Notes under the pieces: model-generated | Seen by the model: the letters and a program-made list of their open reading frames with translations, nothing else | Database searches by the model: none | What the model was told of the DNA's origin: nothing | Translations under genes and position numbers: made by a program | Shown: positions 28,625 to 40,527 of the stretch, piece by piece | Numbering within the stretch: position 1 is the stretch's first letter | Layout: every line of letters starts with the position of its first letter | Origin: Variovorax sp. DXTD-1 | GTDB lineage: Bacteria > Pseudomonadota > Gammaproteobacteria > Burkholderiales > Burkholderiaceae_C | Direction: 5' to 3' | Length of the DNA: 64,000 nucleotides | Assembly: GCF_003984625.1 (NCBI RefSeq) | Contig: NZ_RWKH01000001.1 | Span: 372,001-436,000 of the forward strand

Positions 28625-29593
28625 ATGAACGACGCTATAAATTCAGCAGCAGAAAACCCCGAAGACGCAGCGGGCGGTATGGGTACAACGGGGCCCCAGC
28701 ACTGCGGCCTGGTGGCCATTGTCGGCAAGCCCAACGTGGGCAAGTCGACGCTGCTCAACGCGCTGGTGGGCCAGAAGATCAGCATCACCTCGCGCAAGGC
28801 GCAGACCACGCGGCACCGCATCACGGGCATGCGCACCATCGGTGCCACGCAGTTCGTGTTCGTCGATACGCCGGGTTTCCAGACCCTGCACGCCAACGCG
28901 CTGAACAAGTCACTCAACAAGACCGTGCAGGGCGCGGTCGGCGACGTGGACCTGATTCTGTTCGTGGTCGAGGCGGGCAGCTTCACGCCGGCCGACGAGC
29001 GGGTGCTCAAGCTGCTCGGCAAGGGCATTCCGACCGTGCTGCTGGCCAACAAGCTCGACAACGTGCACCGCCGCGGCGACATCGCGCCCTGGCTGCAGAC
29101 CATGCAGGCGAAGCACCCCTTTGCCGAGTTCGTGCCCATGTCGGCCAAGAACCCGAAGGATGTCGAACGCCTGTTCGGTATCTGCGAAAAATACCTGCCC
29201 GAGCAACCCTGGTTCTACGCCGAGGACGAGCTCACCGACCGGAGCGAGAAATTCCTGGCCGGCGAGCTGGTGCGCGAAAAGCTGTTCCGCCTGACCGGCG
29301 ACGAACTGCCCTACACCTCGACCGTGATCATCGACAAGTTCGAGGAAGAGCCGCCGCAGAAAAAGGGCCAGAAGCGGCTGCTGCGCATTGCCGCCACCAT
29401 CGTGGTCGAGCGCGACGGCCACAAGGCCATGGTCATCGGCGACAAGGGCGAGCGCATCAAGCGCATCGGCATGGAAACCCGGGTCGAGCTTGAGAAGCTG
29501 GCCGACGCCAAGGTTTTCCTCGAACTGTGGGTAAAGGTGCGCTCCGGCTGGGCAGACGACGAAGCGCGCGTGCGCTCGTTCGGCTACGAATGA
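28625..29593 (+). CDS. era: GTPase Era
   Basis: The 322 aa GTPase helps 16S rRNA maturation and 30S assembly. G1 is [12 protein letters not shown]3 is DTPGF and G4 is NKLDN. A KH domain near the C-terminus has the motif [12 protein letters not shown]. The first ~25 residues are a low-complexity extension. It follows rnc by 7 bp, a conserved pair. Confidence 0.97.
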   Translation: MNDAINSAAENPEDAAGGMGTTGPQHCGLVAIVGKPNVGKSTLLNALVGQKISITSRKAQTTRHRITGMRTIGATQFVFVDTPGFQTLHANALNKSLNKTVQGAVGDVDLILFVVEAGSFTPADERVLKLLGKGIPTVLLANKLDNVHRRGDIAPWLQTMQAKHPFAEFVPMSAKNPKDVERLFGICEKYLPEQPWFYAEDELTDRSEKFLAGELVREKLFRLTGDELPYTSTVIIDKFEEEPPQKKGQKRLLRIAATIVVERDGHKAMVIGDKGERIKRIGMETRVELEKLADAKVFLELWVKVRSGWADDEARVRSFGYE

Positions 29594-29594
29594 A

Positions 29595-30368
29595 GTGGCG
29601 ACTGCCCACCGCGTCTCGCACGAACCGGCGTATGTGCTCCATCGCTACGACTGGAGCGAATCGAGCCTGATCCTCGAGGTCTTCACCCGCCACCACGGAC
29701 GCATTGCGCTCGTGGCCAAGGGGGCGAAGAGGCCGAGCTCCAATTTCCGGCCCGTGCTGCTGCCGCTGCAGCCGCTGCAACTCAACTATGGCGGTGACGC
29801 CGAGATCCGCACGCTCAAGGGCGCCGAGTGGATGGGCGGCCATGTCATGCCGACAGGCGAGGCGCTGCTCTCCGGCTACTATGTCAACGAACTGCTGCTG
29901 CGCCTGCTCGCGCGGGACGACGCCCACGAGGCGCTGTTCGACGCCTACGCGGGCGTGGTGCAGGTGCTGGCGGGCGACCACGCCGGCGCGCAGGCCGCAA
30001 CCCAGGCTGCGGCGCTGCGGGCGTTCGAGCTGCTGCTGCTGCGCGAAGTGGGCCTCTTGCCGTCGCTCGATGCGCAGACTCTCACGCTCGAACCTCTCGT
30101 GGCCGAGGCACGCTACAGCCTGGTGCCGGAAGCGGGTTTGCGGCTGGCGGGCGAGGGCGAGGCGGCGCTGGCCGGCGCCGATTGGCGGTCCTTGCAGGGC
30201 GTGCTCGATGACCGCGCCCCCTTCACCTCCACGCTGCGGGAGGTGGCGACCATGAACGCCGGCAGCAACAGTGCCCTCAGAAACCAGCTGCGCGCCTTGC
30301 TCAACTACCATTGCGGTGTGTCCACGCTGCGCACGCGGCAGATGATGAGAGATTTGCAAGCCCTATGA
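29595..30368 (+). CDS. recO: DNA repair protein RecO
   Basis: The 257 aa protein should load RecA onto SSB-coated gaps with RecR. The N-terminal OB fold starts [32 protein letters not shown] (about 14-40). The C-terminal helical domain ends [17 protein letters not shown]. It starts with GTG one base after the era stop and overlaps pdxJ by four bases. Confidence 0.94.
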   Translation: MATAHRVSHEPAYVLHRYDWSESSLILEVFTRHHGRIALVAKGAKRPSSNFRPVLLPLQPLQLNYGGDAEIRTLKGAEWMGGHVMPTGEALLSGYYVNELLLRLLARDDAHEALFDAYAGVVQVLAGDHAGAQAATQAAALRAFELLLLREVGLLPSLDAQTLTLEPLVAEARYSLVPEAGLRLAGEGEAALAGADWRSLQGVLDDRAPFTSTLREVATMNAGSNSALRNQLRALLNYHCGVSTLRTRQMMRDLQAL

Positions 30369-31129
30369 GCACTCCCGGCCATTCCGCTACCACGTCGCTG
30401 TCGGTCAACCTGAACAAGGTGGCCCTTGTGCGCAACACGCGCCACCTGGGCATTCCGAGCGTGCTGAAGGCTGCCAACGCCTGCCTTGCCGCCGGTGCGC
30501 ACGGCATCACGGTGCATCCGCGGCCGGACGCGCGCCACATCCGCGCGCACGACGTGAGCGACCTCTCCGCGCTGCTTGCAAAGGACTGGCCGGGCATCGA
30601 GTTCAACATCGAGGGCAATCCGTTCCACAACCTGATGGACTTCGTGCGTGAGCTCAAGCCGCACCAGGCCACTTTTGTGCCCGACAGCGAATCGCAATCG
30701 ACCAGCGACCATGGCTGGAGCTTTCCGGAAGACGCCGAGCGCCTGCGCCCGGTGATTGCCGAGGCCAAGGCCCTGGGCGTCCGTGTGAGCCTGTTCATGG
30801 ACCCGATCCCCGAAATGATGGCTGCGGTGAAGGCCGTGGGCGCCGATCGCGTGGAGCTGTACACCGAAGGCTATGCCGCATCGCGCGGCACCTCGAACGA
30901 AGCAGCCGTGCTTGCGCGCTACGTCGAATCGGCGCGTGCGGCGCAGGCCGCGGGCCTCGGCATCAACGCGGGCCATGACCTGAGCCGCGACAACCTGACC
31001 GCTTTCCTGCGTGCGGTGCGCGGCGTTCGGGAGGTCTCGATCGGCCACGCCTTCATCGCCGATGCGCTTGATTTGGGCTACGCAGCCACCACGCGGGAGT
31101 ACCTGCGCTGCATCGACGAAGCCAAGTGA
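30365..31129 (+). CDS. pdxJ: Pyridoxine 5'-phosphate synthase
   Basis: The 254 aa TIM-barrel enzyme condenses deoxyxylulose 5-phosphate with 3-amino-2-oxopropyl phosphate to make vitamin B6 phosphate. [15 protein letters not shown] near residue 12, [20 protein letters not shown] and GINAGHDL are family signatures. The ATGA overlap with recO fixes the start. acpS follows 13 bp later, as in E. coli. Confidence 0.96.
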   Translation: MSTPGHSATTSLSVNLNKVALVRNTRHLGIPSVLKAANACLAAGAHGITVHPRPDARHIRAHDVSDLSALLAKDWPGIEFNIEGNPFHNLMDFVRELKPHQATFVPDSESQSTSDHGWSFPEDAERLRPVIAEAKALGVRVSLFMDPIPEMMAAVKAVGADRVELYTEGYAASRGTSNEAAVLARYVESARAAQAAGLGINAGHDLSRDNLTAFLRAVRGVREVSIGHAFIADALDLGYAATTREYLRCIDEAK

Positions 31130-31142
31130 GCGCTCCAGCGGC

Positions 31143-31544
31143 ATGATCTACGGCATTGGTACCGACATTTGCGACCTGCGTCGCATCGCCGCGACGTTCG
31201 AGCGCCAGGGTGAACGCTTTGCCCACCGGGTGCTCAGTGACGCCGAGTTCGCGGTGTGGAAGGCCCGCAGCGAGCGCTGGCCCAAGCGTGGCCTGAGTTA
31301 TCTGGCCACCCGCTTTTCCGCCAAGGAGGCCTTCAGCAAAGCCATCGGCCTGGGCATGCGCATGCCGATGACCTGGCGCCTGTGCGAGATTGCGAACCTG
31401 CGCAGCGGAAAGCCTGTCATCGTGCTGCATGGTGAGCTCAAGGAGTGGTTCGAGGCCAAGGGCCTCACGGCGCACGTGACGGTGACCGATGAAACCGAAT
31501 ACGCCGCGAGCTTCGTCGTGGTCGAATACAAGAACGAGGCATGA
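31143..31544 (+). CDS. acpS: Holo-ACP synthase
   Basis: The 133 aa enzyme transfers 4'-phosphopantetheine from CoA to apo-ACP (acpP at 18082). [12 protein letters not shown] carries the magnesium-binding Asp8, and [11 protein letters not shown] carries Glu62. It overlaps nagZ by four bases (ATGA). Confidence 0.95.
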   Translation: MIYGIGTDICDLRRIAATFERQGERFAHRVLSDAEFAVWKARSERWPKRGLSYLATRFSAKEAFSKAIGLGMRMPMTWRLCEIANLRSGKPVIVLHGELKEWFEAKGLTAHVTVTDETEYAASFVVVEYKNEA

Positions 31545-32638
31545 CCCTGGCAACAACAAGCATTCACGCGCCGCTGATCATCGATGTGGCGGGCACGGAA
31601 CTCAGCGATGCGGATCGCCGCCGCGTCTCCAACCCCTTCGTCGGCGGCGTGATTCATTTCGCCCGCAACTGGCGGGACCGCGCGCAGATGACCGCGCTCA
31701 ATACAGAGTTGAAGACCATCCGTCCCGATCTGCTGATCTGTGTCGACCACGAAGGCGGCCGCGTTCAGCGGTTTCGTACCGACGGCTTCACGCGCCTGCC
31801 CTCGATGCGCGCCCTGGGCGAGCTGTGGATGCGCGATGCGATGCGTGCCACGCAGGCCGCAACGGCAACGGGCCAGGTGCTGGCTGCCGAGCTGCGCGCC
31901 TGCGGCATCGACTTCAGCTTTGCGCCGGTGCTCGACCTCGACCACGGCGGCAGCAGCGTGATCGGCGACCGCAGCTTTCACCGTGACCCGCGGGTGGTGG
32001 CGCTGCTGGCAAAGAGCGTGATGCACGGCATGCTGCAGATGGGCATGCGCAACTGCGGCAAGCACTTTCCGGGGCATGGTTTCGTCACGGCCGATTCGCA
32101 CGTCGAGATTCCCGTCGACCCCCGCGGCCTGAAGGCGATCCTGGAAGACGATGCGCGGCCGTTCGACTGGCTGTCGGGCACGCTCACAGCGGTGATGCCG
32201 GCGCACGTGATCTACCCCAAGGTGGACAAGCGGCCTGCCGGTTTCTCTTCGAAATGGCTGAAGGATGTGCTGCGCACCCGGCTCGCTTTCGACGGCGCGA
32301 TCTTCAGCGATGACCTGAGCATGGAAGCAGGGCGCTACATCGGCGGCCAGCTGCTGAGCTATGCCGATGCGGCGTTGGCGGCGCTCAATGCGGGCTGCGA
32401 CCTGGCGATGCTGTGCAACCAGAGCATCGGCGAAGGACGGGCGCTCGACGAGCTGCTCGATGACTTCGGCGCCGCAGCCAAGGCAGGGCGTTGGCAGCCC
32501 GAAGCCGCTAGCGAAGCGCGCCGGCGGGCGCTGCTCCCCGATGCACCGCACGCCGACTGGAATGCGCTACTCGTCGGCTCGACGGGATACAGGCAAGCAA
32601 GGCAAGTACTGGCGAAGGTCGGCCTGGCCAGCGCCTGA
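31541..32638 (+). CDS. nagZ: Beta-N-acetylhexosaminidase (glycoside hydrolase family 3)
   Basis: The 365 aa cytosolic enzyme trims N-acetylglucosamine from recycled muropeptides. It has [13 protein letters not shown], the GH3 signature [14 protein letters not shown] with the catalytic His, and [10 protein letters not shown] with the nucleophile Asp. The gene is coupled to acpS and ends the plus-strand block, seven bases from a convergent gene. Confidence 0.95.
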   Translation: MTLATTSIHAPLIIDVAGTELSDADRRRVSNPFVGGVIHFARNWRDRAQMTALNTELKTIRPDLLICVDHEGGRVQRFRTDGFTRLPSMRALGELWMRDAMRATQAATATGQVLAAELRACGIDFSFAPVLDLDHGGSSVIGDRSFHRDPRVVALLAKSVMHGMLQMGMRNCGKHFPGHGFVTADSHVEIPVDPRGLKAILEDDARPFDWLSGTLTAVMPAHVIYPKVDKRPAGFSSKWLKDVLRTRLAFDGAIFSDDLSMEAGRYIGGQLLSYADAALAALNAGCDLAMLCNQSIGEGRALDELLDDFGAAAKAGRWQPEAASEARRRALLPDAPHADWNALLVGSTGYRQARQVLAKVGLASA

Positions 32639-32645
32639 AGCCTGC

Positions 32646-33185
32646 TTACGGCGACTTGCCCGCTGCAGGCGGCGCCGGCGAGTTCGTCCATAGGCGTTCG
32701 CCGCCGGAATCCAGGTGCGTCAGGTACAGCCGCACATCGAATTCCAGCCGGTGGTAGCCGGGCTCCATGTGCTCGCAGAGCGCATAGAAGCTCTTGTCAT
32801 GGTCGCGCTCCTTCATGTGCGCGAGCTCGTGGACCACGATCATGCGCAGCCATTCGAGCGGCACCTCCTTGAACAGGGTCGCCACGCGAATTTCGCGCTT
32901 GGCCTTGAGCTTGCTGCCCTGCACGCGTGAAACGGTGGTGTGCGTGCCGAGCGCATTGCGGATCACGTGCAGCTTGCTGTCGAACGCCACCTTGGAGAGC
33001 GGCGGCGCCTTGCGCATGAAGTCGCTCTTGAGCTCGCTCACGTATTCATAAAGCGCGCGGTCGGTCTGCACCTCGTGCATGGAGCCGGGATAGCGGCTGC
33101 GCAGCAACGGCGCGAGTCCTTCGGTCTCGACCAGTTGCTGCACCTGTGCCAGCAGCGTGGGCGGATACCCCGCGAGATACTTCAT
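32646..33185 (-). CDS. YgjP-like zinc metallopeptidase-fold protein (DUF45)
   Basis: The 179 aa protein has the metal site HELAHMKERDHDKSF (HExxH with a downstream His), the defining feature of the YgjP/DUF45 group related to WLM and M48 proteases. No membrane segment is seen, so it should be cytosolic. The physiological substrate is unknown; some members are annotated as UTP pyrophosphatases. Its ATG overlaps the stop of the Hsp70-like gene by four bases, so the two are coupled. Confidence 0.82.
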   Translation of the reverse strand: MKYLAGYPPTLLAQVQQLVETEGLAPLLRSRYPGSMHEVQTDRALYEYVSELKSDFMRKAPPLSKVAFDSKLHVIRNALGTHTTVSRVQGSKLKAKREIRVATLFKEVPLEWLRMIVVHELAHMKERDHDKSFYALCEHMEPGYHRLEFDVRLYLTHLDSGGERLWTNSPAPPAAGKSP

Positions 33186-34446
33186 GCAGCCGAGCCGGCG
33201 CAGGCGAGCCCGGTGGCCACGCCGCCGAACAGGTCGCCCTCGACGAGCGTCACGCCGGCGAAGCTCTTGCGCAAGGCCTGCTGGAATGGCCGCAGGGCCG
33301 CAGAGCCGCCGGTCAGGTAGATGGCGTCGAGATCGCCGCTGCGCAGCCCGGCGCGCTTGACGCAGGCGTGCGCGCAGGCAATCACGTTTTCGAGCAACGG
33401 CGCGAGCTGTTGCGCCATGTCGGCGGGCGAGAGCGATGCGATCAGGCCTGGTTCGGCGCACGAGAGGTCGATGGCGGTGGGCGCATCGTTGACCGAAGTG
33501 TCGATTTTTGCCTGCTCCACCTCGCTGGCAATGCGGTGGCCGTGCCGTTCTTCGAGCACCGCCATCAGCCGGTCGTGCAGCCGCGTATCGCTGTAGCTCG
33601 TGCGCAGGTCTTTTGCCTGCCGCACCGCCTTGGCGGCATAGAGCCAGTTGATCAGGTGCCAGGACGAGAGTTCGAAGAACACCTTGCTCGGAACCTCGCG
33701 CCCCTGCTGCCCTGTGTGGCGAAAACCGAATTCCGGCATCACGCGGTCGAGGTTCAGGCGCTGGTCGAAGTCGGTGCCGCCGATGTGCACGCCGCTGGTG
33801 GCCAGCACATCGTCGCTGCGGTCTTCGCGCGCGGCTCGGTCGGGGCCGACCCGCACCACGGTGAAGTCGGAAGTGCCGCCGCCCACGTCGACGATCAGCA
33901 CCAGCGACTCTTTCGTGATGCGCTGCTCGTAGTCGAAGGCCGCCGCAATGGGCTCGAGCTGAAAGGCGATGTCGCGAAACCCCGCGGCACGGGCGGCGTG
34001 GCGCAGGCTTTCTTCCGCGCGCTCGTCGCGCTTCGAGTCGTCGTCGACAAAATGAACCGGGCGGCCGATGACAACGCGCTCGGGCACCCCGCCCAGTTCA
34101 CGGCCGGCCCGCGCGGCCAGCTCGCGCAAGAAGCGGGCGATGATGTCCTCGAAGCTCACGAGACCATCGTAGATGGCCGTTTTTTCCTGCATCAGCGCGC
34201 TGCCGAGCAGGCTCTTCAGCGAACGCATCAGGCGGCCTTCGACACCCGCGAGGTAGAGCGCAATCGCATCGCGGCCGAAGTGCGTGGTGCGGTCTTCGGC
34301 GTTGAAGAAGATTGCGGTGGGCAGCGTGGTGGCCGCACCTTCGATGGGCAGAAGCCGGGCCACGCCATCGACCCGGCAGGCCACGGCGGAATTGGAGGTG
34401 CCGAAGTCGATGCCGATCGTCGGCAGCGACGACGGTAACTTCACAC

Positions 34447-34450
<4 letters not shown>
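33182..34450 (-). CDS. Hsp70-family protein (YegD-like)
   Basis: The 422 aa protein has only the actin-like ATPase half of Hsp70. [12 protein letters not shown] is the phosphate-1 loop, [13 protein letters not shown] the phosphate-2 loop and [11 protein letters not shown] the adenosine motif. The substrate-binding domain is missing, as in E. coli YegD, so classical refolding is unlikely. The start is either a TTG at 34450, overlapping the lysS stop by four bases, or a GTG at 34444. It lies between lysS and the YgjP-like gene. Confidence 0.87.
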
Positions 34451-36009
<1,559 letters not shown>

Positions 36010-36051
36010 GGAAAGCGGAGGAGGGCGCAACGGGAGCGTGCGCAACCCGCC

Positions 36052-36057
36052 ATTTTA
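36052..36057 (-). promoter_or_regulatory. Possible lysS promoter -10 element
   Basis: TAAAAT on the minus strand, 43 bp before the lysS start, in the context GGCTAAAATGG. No good -35 is visible at the right distance (GGTTCC). Confidence 0.4.
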
Positions 36058-36111
36058 GCCGATAGGGTTCGAATGGAACCGGCCTCCAGTGCCCGCCAAT
36101 CCTGTGCGATA

Positions 36112-36130
36112 CGCTATGAAAAAAGTAGCG
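36112..36130. repeat. Short CGCTA/TAGCG palindrome with A-rich loop
   Basis: Arms CGCTA (36112-36116) and TAGCG (36126-36130) flank TGAAAAAAG, immediately after the LON-domain gene stop (minus strand). It resembles the element at 7014-7034. A role as a weak terminator for the LON-domain gene is possible, because the A run gives U residues on that strand within the loop rather than after the stem. Confidence 0.45.
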
Positions 36131-36132
36131 AG

Positions 36133-36780
36133 CTATTCAGTGATGCCCGCACGCGCGAGCAGATCGCTGACCAGTTCGAGCCGCATCAGCGGGCTCTCGA
36201 GTTCCATGAGCCGTTGCCGCAGTTCGAGTTGCATGGGCACCAGTTCGCACCAGCGGTTGGCGACCCAGCCGCAATCGTTGAACTGGTAGGGCTCGCCGAT
36301 GGGCAGGCGCACGGCCTCGGCGCCCTGCGCGCGGCGGCGTTCTTCGAGCGTGTCGACGAGGCGCCGCAGCGCGGTCGCGGTGTGCTGCAGGTCGTCGGGA
36401 ATTTCGATGGCGGTGTCTGCAATCACTGCTTCGACTTCGGCCACCCACAAGCCGTATTTCTGCAGCTCGGTCCGGCGAACCCGGAACCGCTGCGTGCCGA
36501 CGCATTCGATCTGGAGCAGGCCGCTTTGCGGTGATTCGAACTCGCGAATGACGGCCAGCGTGCCGACGGCCGCAAAGCTTTCGGCATCGGCTCCTGCCTT
36601 GCGCACTTCGCTGCCGCTCGTGAGGCTGACCACGCCGAACGGTGCATCGGCCTTGCGGCATTTGCCGACCATGTCGAGATAACGTACTTCGAAAATACGC
36701 AGCGGGAGCACGCCGCCCGGGAAGAGAACCGTACCGAGCGGGAACAATGGCAGTGAATGCAAAAGGGGCTGTGTCGTCAT
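36133..36780 (-). CDS. LON substrate-binding-domain protein
   Basis: The 215 aa protein is a lone N-terminal Lon domain: PLFPLGTVLFPGGVLPLRIFEVRYLDM is characteristic, and there is no AAA or protease part. Such stand-alone proteins are widespread, with no settled function. The ATG at 36780 has AAGG 8 nt upstream and was chosen over three earlier in-frame Met codons. It is divergent from yggT (50 bp apart). Confidence 0.87.
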   Translation of the reverse strand: MTTQPLLHSLPLFPLGTVLFPGGVLPLRIFEVRYLDMVGKCRKADAPFGVVSLTSGSEVRKAGADAESFAAVGTLAVIREFESPQSGLLQIECVGTQRFRVRRTELQKYGLWVAEVEAVIADTAIEIPDDLQHTATALRRLVDTLEERRRAQGAEAVRLPIGEPYQFNDCGWVANRWCELVPMQLELRQRLMELESPLMRLELVSDLLARAGITE

Positions 36781-36829
36781 CGAAGAACCTTGCATGGCTA
36801 TCATCGCATTCCGCTCACGACCCTGCCCC

Positions 36830-37387
36830 ATGCTCTACCAGATCCCCTCGTTTCTTCTCGACGTGATCGTCGGCCTGCTCGGCGGCGCCTGCCTGCTGCG
36901 CCTTTACATGCAGTACCACCGGGTGCCTTTCGGCAATCCGCTCGGGCGCTTCGTTTTTGCGATTACCGACTGGATCGTGCTGCCGCTGCGCCGCATCGTG
37001 CCGTCGGTCAAGCGCTGGGACCTGGCGAGCGCCATTGCGGCCTGGCTGCTGGTGATCGTGAAGTTCCTGTTGCTGTGGCTGCTGATCGGCAACCTGGGGC
37101 GCATCGCGGCCTTGCCACTGGTGTCGCTGGTGGGGCTGATGCAACTCGCGGTGTCGGGCCTTACCGCGCTGCTGGTGGTCTATGCCGTGCTGTCGTGGAT
37201 ACCGGGCGCGTCGCCCATGCTGCTCGACCTGATCTCGCGATTGGCCGAGCCGCTGGTGCGGCCCTTCAGGCGCTTCATTCCGCTGATTGGGGGCGTGGAC
37301 CTGTCGCCCCTGGCCGCCATCGTGGTGCTGCAGGTGATTGCCATCGTGCTCGGCAACCTGCTGGTCTGGGCCTACCGGCTGGGCTGA
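36830..37387 (+). CDS. YggT-family membrane protein
   Basis: The 185 aa protein has about five hydrophobic helices arranged as two related halves. Each half has the YggT pattern with a Trp/Pro-rich turn, VLSWIPGASPMLLDLISRL and EPLVRPFRRFIPLIGGVDLSPL being the diagnostic C-terminal part. Relatives are implicated in cell division or osmotic homeostasis (YlmG in plastids and Gram-positives). It is the only plus-strand gene between nagZ and mdh. Confidence 0.87.
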   Translation: MLYQIPSFLLDVIVGLLGGACLLRLYMQYHRVPFGNPLGRFVFAITDWIVLPLRRIVPSVKRWDLASAIAAWLLVIVKFLLLWLLIGNLGRIAALPLVSLVGLMQLAVSGLTALLVVYAVLSWIPGASPMLLDLISRLAEPLVRPFRRFIPLIGGVDLSPLAAIVVLQVIAIVLGNLLVWAYRLG

Positions 37388-37409
37388 GGCCCCGCCGGCA
37401 GGATTCTTG

Positions 37410-38282
37410 TCAGATGACCGCGTCGGCCGGCTGACGCAGCAGCATCGCGAGCGTGCTCGCAATGGTCTTGCGCAGTTCGCGGCGGTCGCTGATGAAGTCG
37501 ATGGCGCCCTTGGTCTGCAGGAACTCCGCACGCTGGAAGCCTTCAGGGAGCGTCACGCGCACGGTCGATTCGATCACGCGCGGGCCGGCAAAGCCGATGA
37601 GCGCCTTGGGCTCCGCAATGACTACATCGCCCACGAAGGCGAAGCCGGCCGAAACACCGCCCATGGTCGGGTCGGTCAGCACGCTGATGTAGGGCAGGCC
37701 CTTCTTCGCAAGACGCGTGAGTGCCGCGTTGGTCTTGGCCATTTGCATCAGCGACAGCAGGCCTTCCTGCATGCGCGCACCGCCGGTGGCGGTGAAGCAG
37801 ATGAACGGCACCTTCTGCTCGATGGCCGTTTCGACGCCGCGCACGAAGCGCTCGCCGACCACGCTGCCCATGCTGCCGCCCATGAATTCGAATTCGAAGC
37901 AGGCCACGACCACGCTGATGCTGTGGACCGAGCCGCCCATGACGACCAGCGCGTCGGTTTCGCCGGTGTTCTCGAGCGCTTCCTTGAGCCGCTCGGGGTA
38001 CCGGCGGCTGTCCTTGAACTTCAGCGCGTCGACGGGGAGCACTTCCTGGCCGAGTTCGTAGCGGCCTTCGGCGTCGAGGAAGGCATCGAGCCGTGCGCGG
38101 GCACCGATGCGATGGTGGTGGCTGCAGCTAGGGCAGACATTCTGGTTGTGCTCGAGATCGGTCTTGTAGAGAACCGTTTCGCAGGCGGGGCATTTGATCC
38201 ACAGGCCCTCGGGCACCTGGCGGCGCTCCGACGGGTCGGTTTGTGCGATCTTGGCGGGTAGCAGTTTTTCAAGCCAGCTCAT
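37410..38282 (-). CDS. accD: Acetyl-CoA carboxylase, carboxyltransferase beta subunit
   Basis: The 290 aa subunit transfers carboxyl groups to acetyl-CoA to make malonyl-CoA. An N-terminal zinc ribbon (CPAC near 33-36 and CPSC near 52-55) is followed by the crotonase-like carboxyltransferase core with [12 protein letters not shown]. It lies after trpA across a 64 bp gap holding an inverted repeat. In many betaproteobacteria folC follows accD; here the next gene is convergent yggT. Confidence 0.95.
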   Translation of the reverse strand: MSWLEKLLPAKIAQTDPSERRQVPEGLWIKCPACETVLYKTDLEHNQNVCPSCSHHHRIGARARLDAFLDAEGRYELGQEVLPVDALKFKDSRRYPERLKEALENTGETDALVVMGGSVHSISVVVACFEFEFMGGSMGSVVGERFVRGVETAIEQKVPFICFTATGGARMQEGLLSLMQMAKTNAALTRLAKKGLPYISVLTDPTMGGVSAGFAFVGDVVIAEPKALIGFAGPRVIESTVRVTLPEGFQRAEFLQTKGAIDFISDRRELRKTIASTLAMLLRQPADAVI

Positions 38283-38299
38283 AGGACTCCGAATTAGCT

Positions 38300-38326
38300 C
38301 CCCTTTTCCGCAATGCGGAAAAGGGG
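38300..38326. repeat. 12 bp perfect inverted repeat of a dispersed intergenic element
   Basis: CCCCTTTTCCGC (38300-38311) and GCGGAAAAGGGG (38315-38326) are perfectly complementary around an AAT loop, and CTGGGTGAGGGC follows. On the minus strand this reads GCCCTCACCCAG then CCCC, the edge of a well-known dispersed proteobacterial repeat whose translation gives PHPxP-like peptides. It sits between trpA and accD and could stabilise or partly terminate the trp transcript. Confidence 0.65.
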
Positions 38327-38346
38327 CTGGGTGAGGGCAGCGGCGA

Positions 38347-39192
38347 TTATCTGCCAGCCGCGTTCTTGGGGGTAGACGCGGGCAGGGCGTCCAGCGCCTC
38401 GCGGATTCCGGCGAGAAATTCGCGCACCGCCGGCACGACCTTTTCACGCGGCTGTCCGTCGATCAACTGAATGATCTTGGTGCCGATCACGACCGCATCG
38501 GCGGCCGAGCCCACGGCCTGGGCCGTGCGCGCGTCGCGAATGCCGAAGCCCACGCCGACGGGAATGTTCACATGCTCGCGGATGCGCGGAATCATCTGGC
38601 CGACGGCCTCGGTGTCGAGGTGGCCGGCGCCCGTCACGCCCTTGAGCGAGACGTAATAGACATAGCCGCTCGCGATGCGCGCGACCTGGGCCATGCGCTC
38701 GTTGGTGCTGGTGGGCGCCAGCAGAAAGATCAGGTCGATGTTCGCGGCCTTGAGCTCCGCGGCGAAGTCTTCGCATTCCTCGGGCGGGTAGTCGACCACC
38801 AGCAGGCCGTCGACGCCGGCGGCCGATGCATCGCGGATGAAGGCCTTCTTGCCATGCACGAGGTCATAGCGCTCGACCGGATTGGCGTAGCCCATCAGCA
38901 CCACGGGCGTGGTCGTGTCCTTCTGGCGGAAGGCCGCCACGATGGCAAGCACCTGCTTCATGCCGACGCCCAACGCCAGCGCGGCCTCACCGGCTTTCTG
39001 GATCACCGGGCCGTCGGCCATGGGGTCGGAAAACGGCACGCCGAGTTCGATCACATCGGAGCCCGCCTCGACCATGCCGTGCATCAGCTCGGGCGTGATG
39101 TCGGCAAAGGGAAATCCGGCGGTGACGTAAGGAATGAGCGCGCGGCGGCCGTCTTTTTTCAGCGCGTCGAAGGTGGCGGCAATGCGGCTCAT
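38347..39192 (-). CDS. trpA: Tryptophan synthase alpha subunit
   Basis: The 281 aa TIM barrel cleaves indole-3-glycerol phosphate and channels indole to TrpB. The catalytic acids Glu49 and Asp60 are in [16 protein letters not shown], and FLLAPTST and GVGFGIRD are also typical. Its start codon shares one base with the trpB stop (TGATG). Confidence 0.97.
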   Translation of the reverse strand: MSRIAATFDALKKDGRRALIPYVTAGFPFADITPELMHGMVEAGSDVIELGVPFSDPMADGPVIQKAGEAALALGVGMKQVLAIVAAFRQKDTTTPVVLMGYANPVERYDLVHGKKAFIRDASAAGVDGLLVVDYPPEECEDFAAELKAANIDLIFLLAPTSTNERMAQVARIASGYVYYVSLKGVTGAGHLDTEAVGQMIPRIREHVNIPVGVGFGIRDARTAQAVGSAADAVVIGTKIIQLIDGQPREKVVPAVREFLAGIREALDALPASTPKNAAGR

Positions 39193-40478
39193 CACTTGCC
39201 TCCCTTCACGCTCAGGCCGCGCATCGAGGGCCGGTCGTAGAAGTCGACGCCCGAGAGGTCGGCCACGGTGCCGATGTCCTTGTCGCCGCGCCCCGAGAGG
39301 TTGACCAGGATCGACTGGTCCGGCCGCATGGTCTTGGCGAGCTTCATCGCATAGGCCACGGCATGGCTCGATTCGAGGGCCGGAATGATGCCCTCGGTGC
39401 GGCACAGGTAGTGGAAGGCTTCGAGCGCTTCGGTGTCGGTGATGCCCACGTACTCCGCGCGGCCGATGTCGGCCAGGTGCGCATGCTCGGGCCCCACGCC
39501 CGGGTAGTCGAGTCCGGCGCTGATGCTGTGGGTTTCCGTGATCTGGCCGTCTTCGTTCTGCAGCAGGTAGGTGCGGTTGCCGTGCAGCACGCCCGGGCTG
39601 CCGCGCAGGATCGACGCGGCATGCTTGCCGCTGTCCAGGCCTTCGCCGGCCGCTTCGACGCCGATGAGCCGGGTGCCGGCAAACGGAATGTAGGGATGGA
39701 AGATGCCGATCGCATTGCTGCCGCCGCCCACGCAGGCGACCACCACGTCGGGCTGCTTGCCCTCGGCCTCTCCGGTAATTCCGTCGGCCGCGAGCATGGC
39801 GGGCATCTGCTCGATGCATTCGGTGCCGATCACGCTCTGGAAGTCTCGCACCATCGTCGGGTAGGGGTGCGGACCGGCCACGGTGCCGATGATGTAGAAG
39901 GTGTTTTCCACGTTCGTCACCCAGTCGCGCATGGCTTCGTTGAGCGCGTCCTTCAGCGTCTTGCTGCCTGATTCCACCGGCACCACGGTCGCGCCGAGCA
40001 GGTTCATGCGGTAGACGTTGGGGCTCTGGCGCTTCACGTCCTGGCTGCCCATGTAGACCACGCATTCGAGCCCGTAGCGCGCGCAGATGGTGGCCGTGGC
40101 CACGCCATGCTGGCCTGCGCCGGTTTCGGCGATGACGCGCGGCTTGCCCATGCGGCGGGCGAGCATCGCCTGGCCGATCACGTTGTTGATCTTGTGCGCG
40201 CCGGTGTGGTTGAGGTCTTCGCGCTTCAGGTAGATCTGCGCGCCGCCCATTTCACGGCTCGTGCGGGCCGCGTGGTAGATGGGGGAGGGCCGGCCGACGA
40301 AGTGCTTCAGTTCGTAGTGGAATTCGGCCAGAAATGCCGGATCGTCCTTGAACCTGGCGTACGCATCACGCAGTTCGTTGATCGCGTGGGTGAGCGTTTC
40401 GCTTGCGAAGGTGCCGCCGTAGTTGCCGAAATGGCCGGTGGCGTCGGGTTGCTGGTAGTCCTGGAATTGGCTTTGCAT
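39192..40478 (-). CDS. trpB: Tryptophan synthase beta subunit
   Basis: The 428 aa PLP enzyme joins indole and serine. The PLP lysine is Lys96 in HTGAHKINN, and the phosphate-binding glycine loop is [22 protein letters not shown] at the N-terminus is typical. It is coupled to trpA downstream and lies 49 bp after trpF. Confidence 0.97.
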   Translation of the reverse strand: MQSQFQDYQQPDATGHFGNYGGTFASETLTHAINELRDAYARFKDDPAFLAEFHYELKHFVGRPSPIYHAARTSREMGGAQIYLKREDLNHTGAHKINNVIGQAMLARRMGKPRVIAETGAGQHGVATATICARYGLECVVYMGSQDVKRQSPNVYRMNLLGATVVPVESGSKTLKDALNEAMRDWVTNVENTFYIIGTVAGPHPYPTMVRDFQSVIGTECIEQMPAMLAADGITGEAEGKQPDVVVACVGGGSNAIGIFHPYIPFAGTRLIGVEAAGEGLDSGKHAASILRGSPGVLHGNRTYLLQNEDGQITETHSISAGLDYPGVGPEHAHLADIGRAEYVGITDTEALEAFHYLCRTEGIIPALESSHAVAYAMKLAKTMRPDQSILVNLSGRGDKDIGTVADLSGVDFYDRPSMRGLSVKGGK

Positions 40479-40527
40479 GGTTCTCGATCGTTGGGCCGCA
40501 GCCCGAAATCACGATCGGGTGCGGCGG

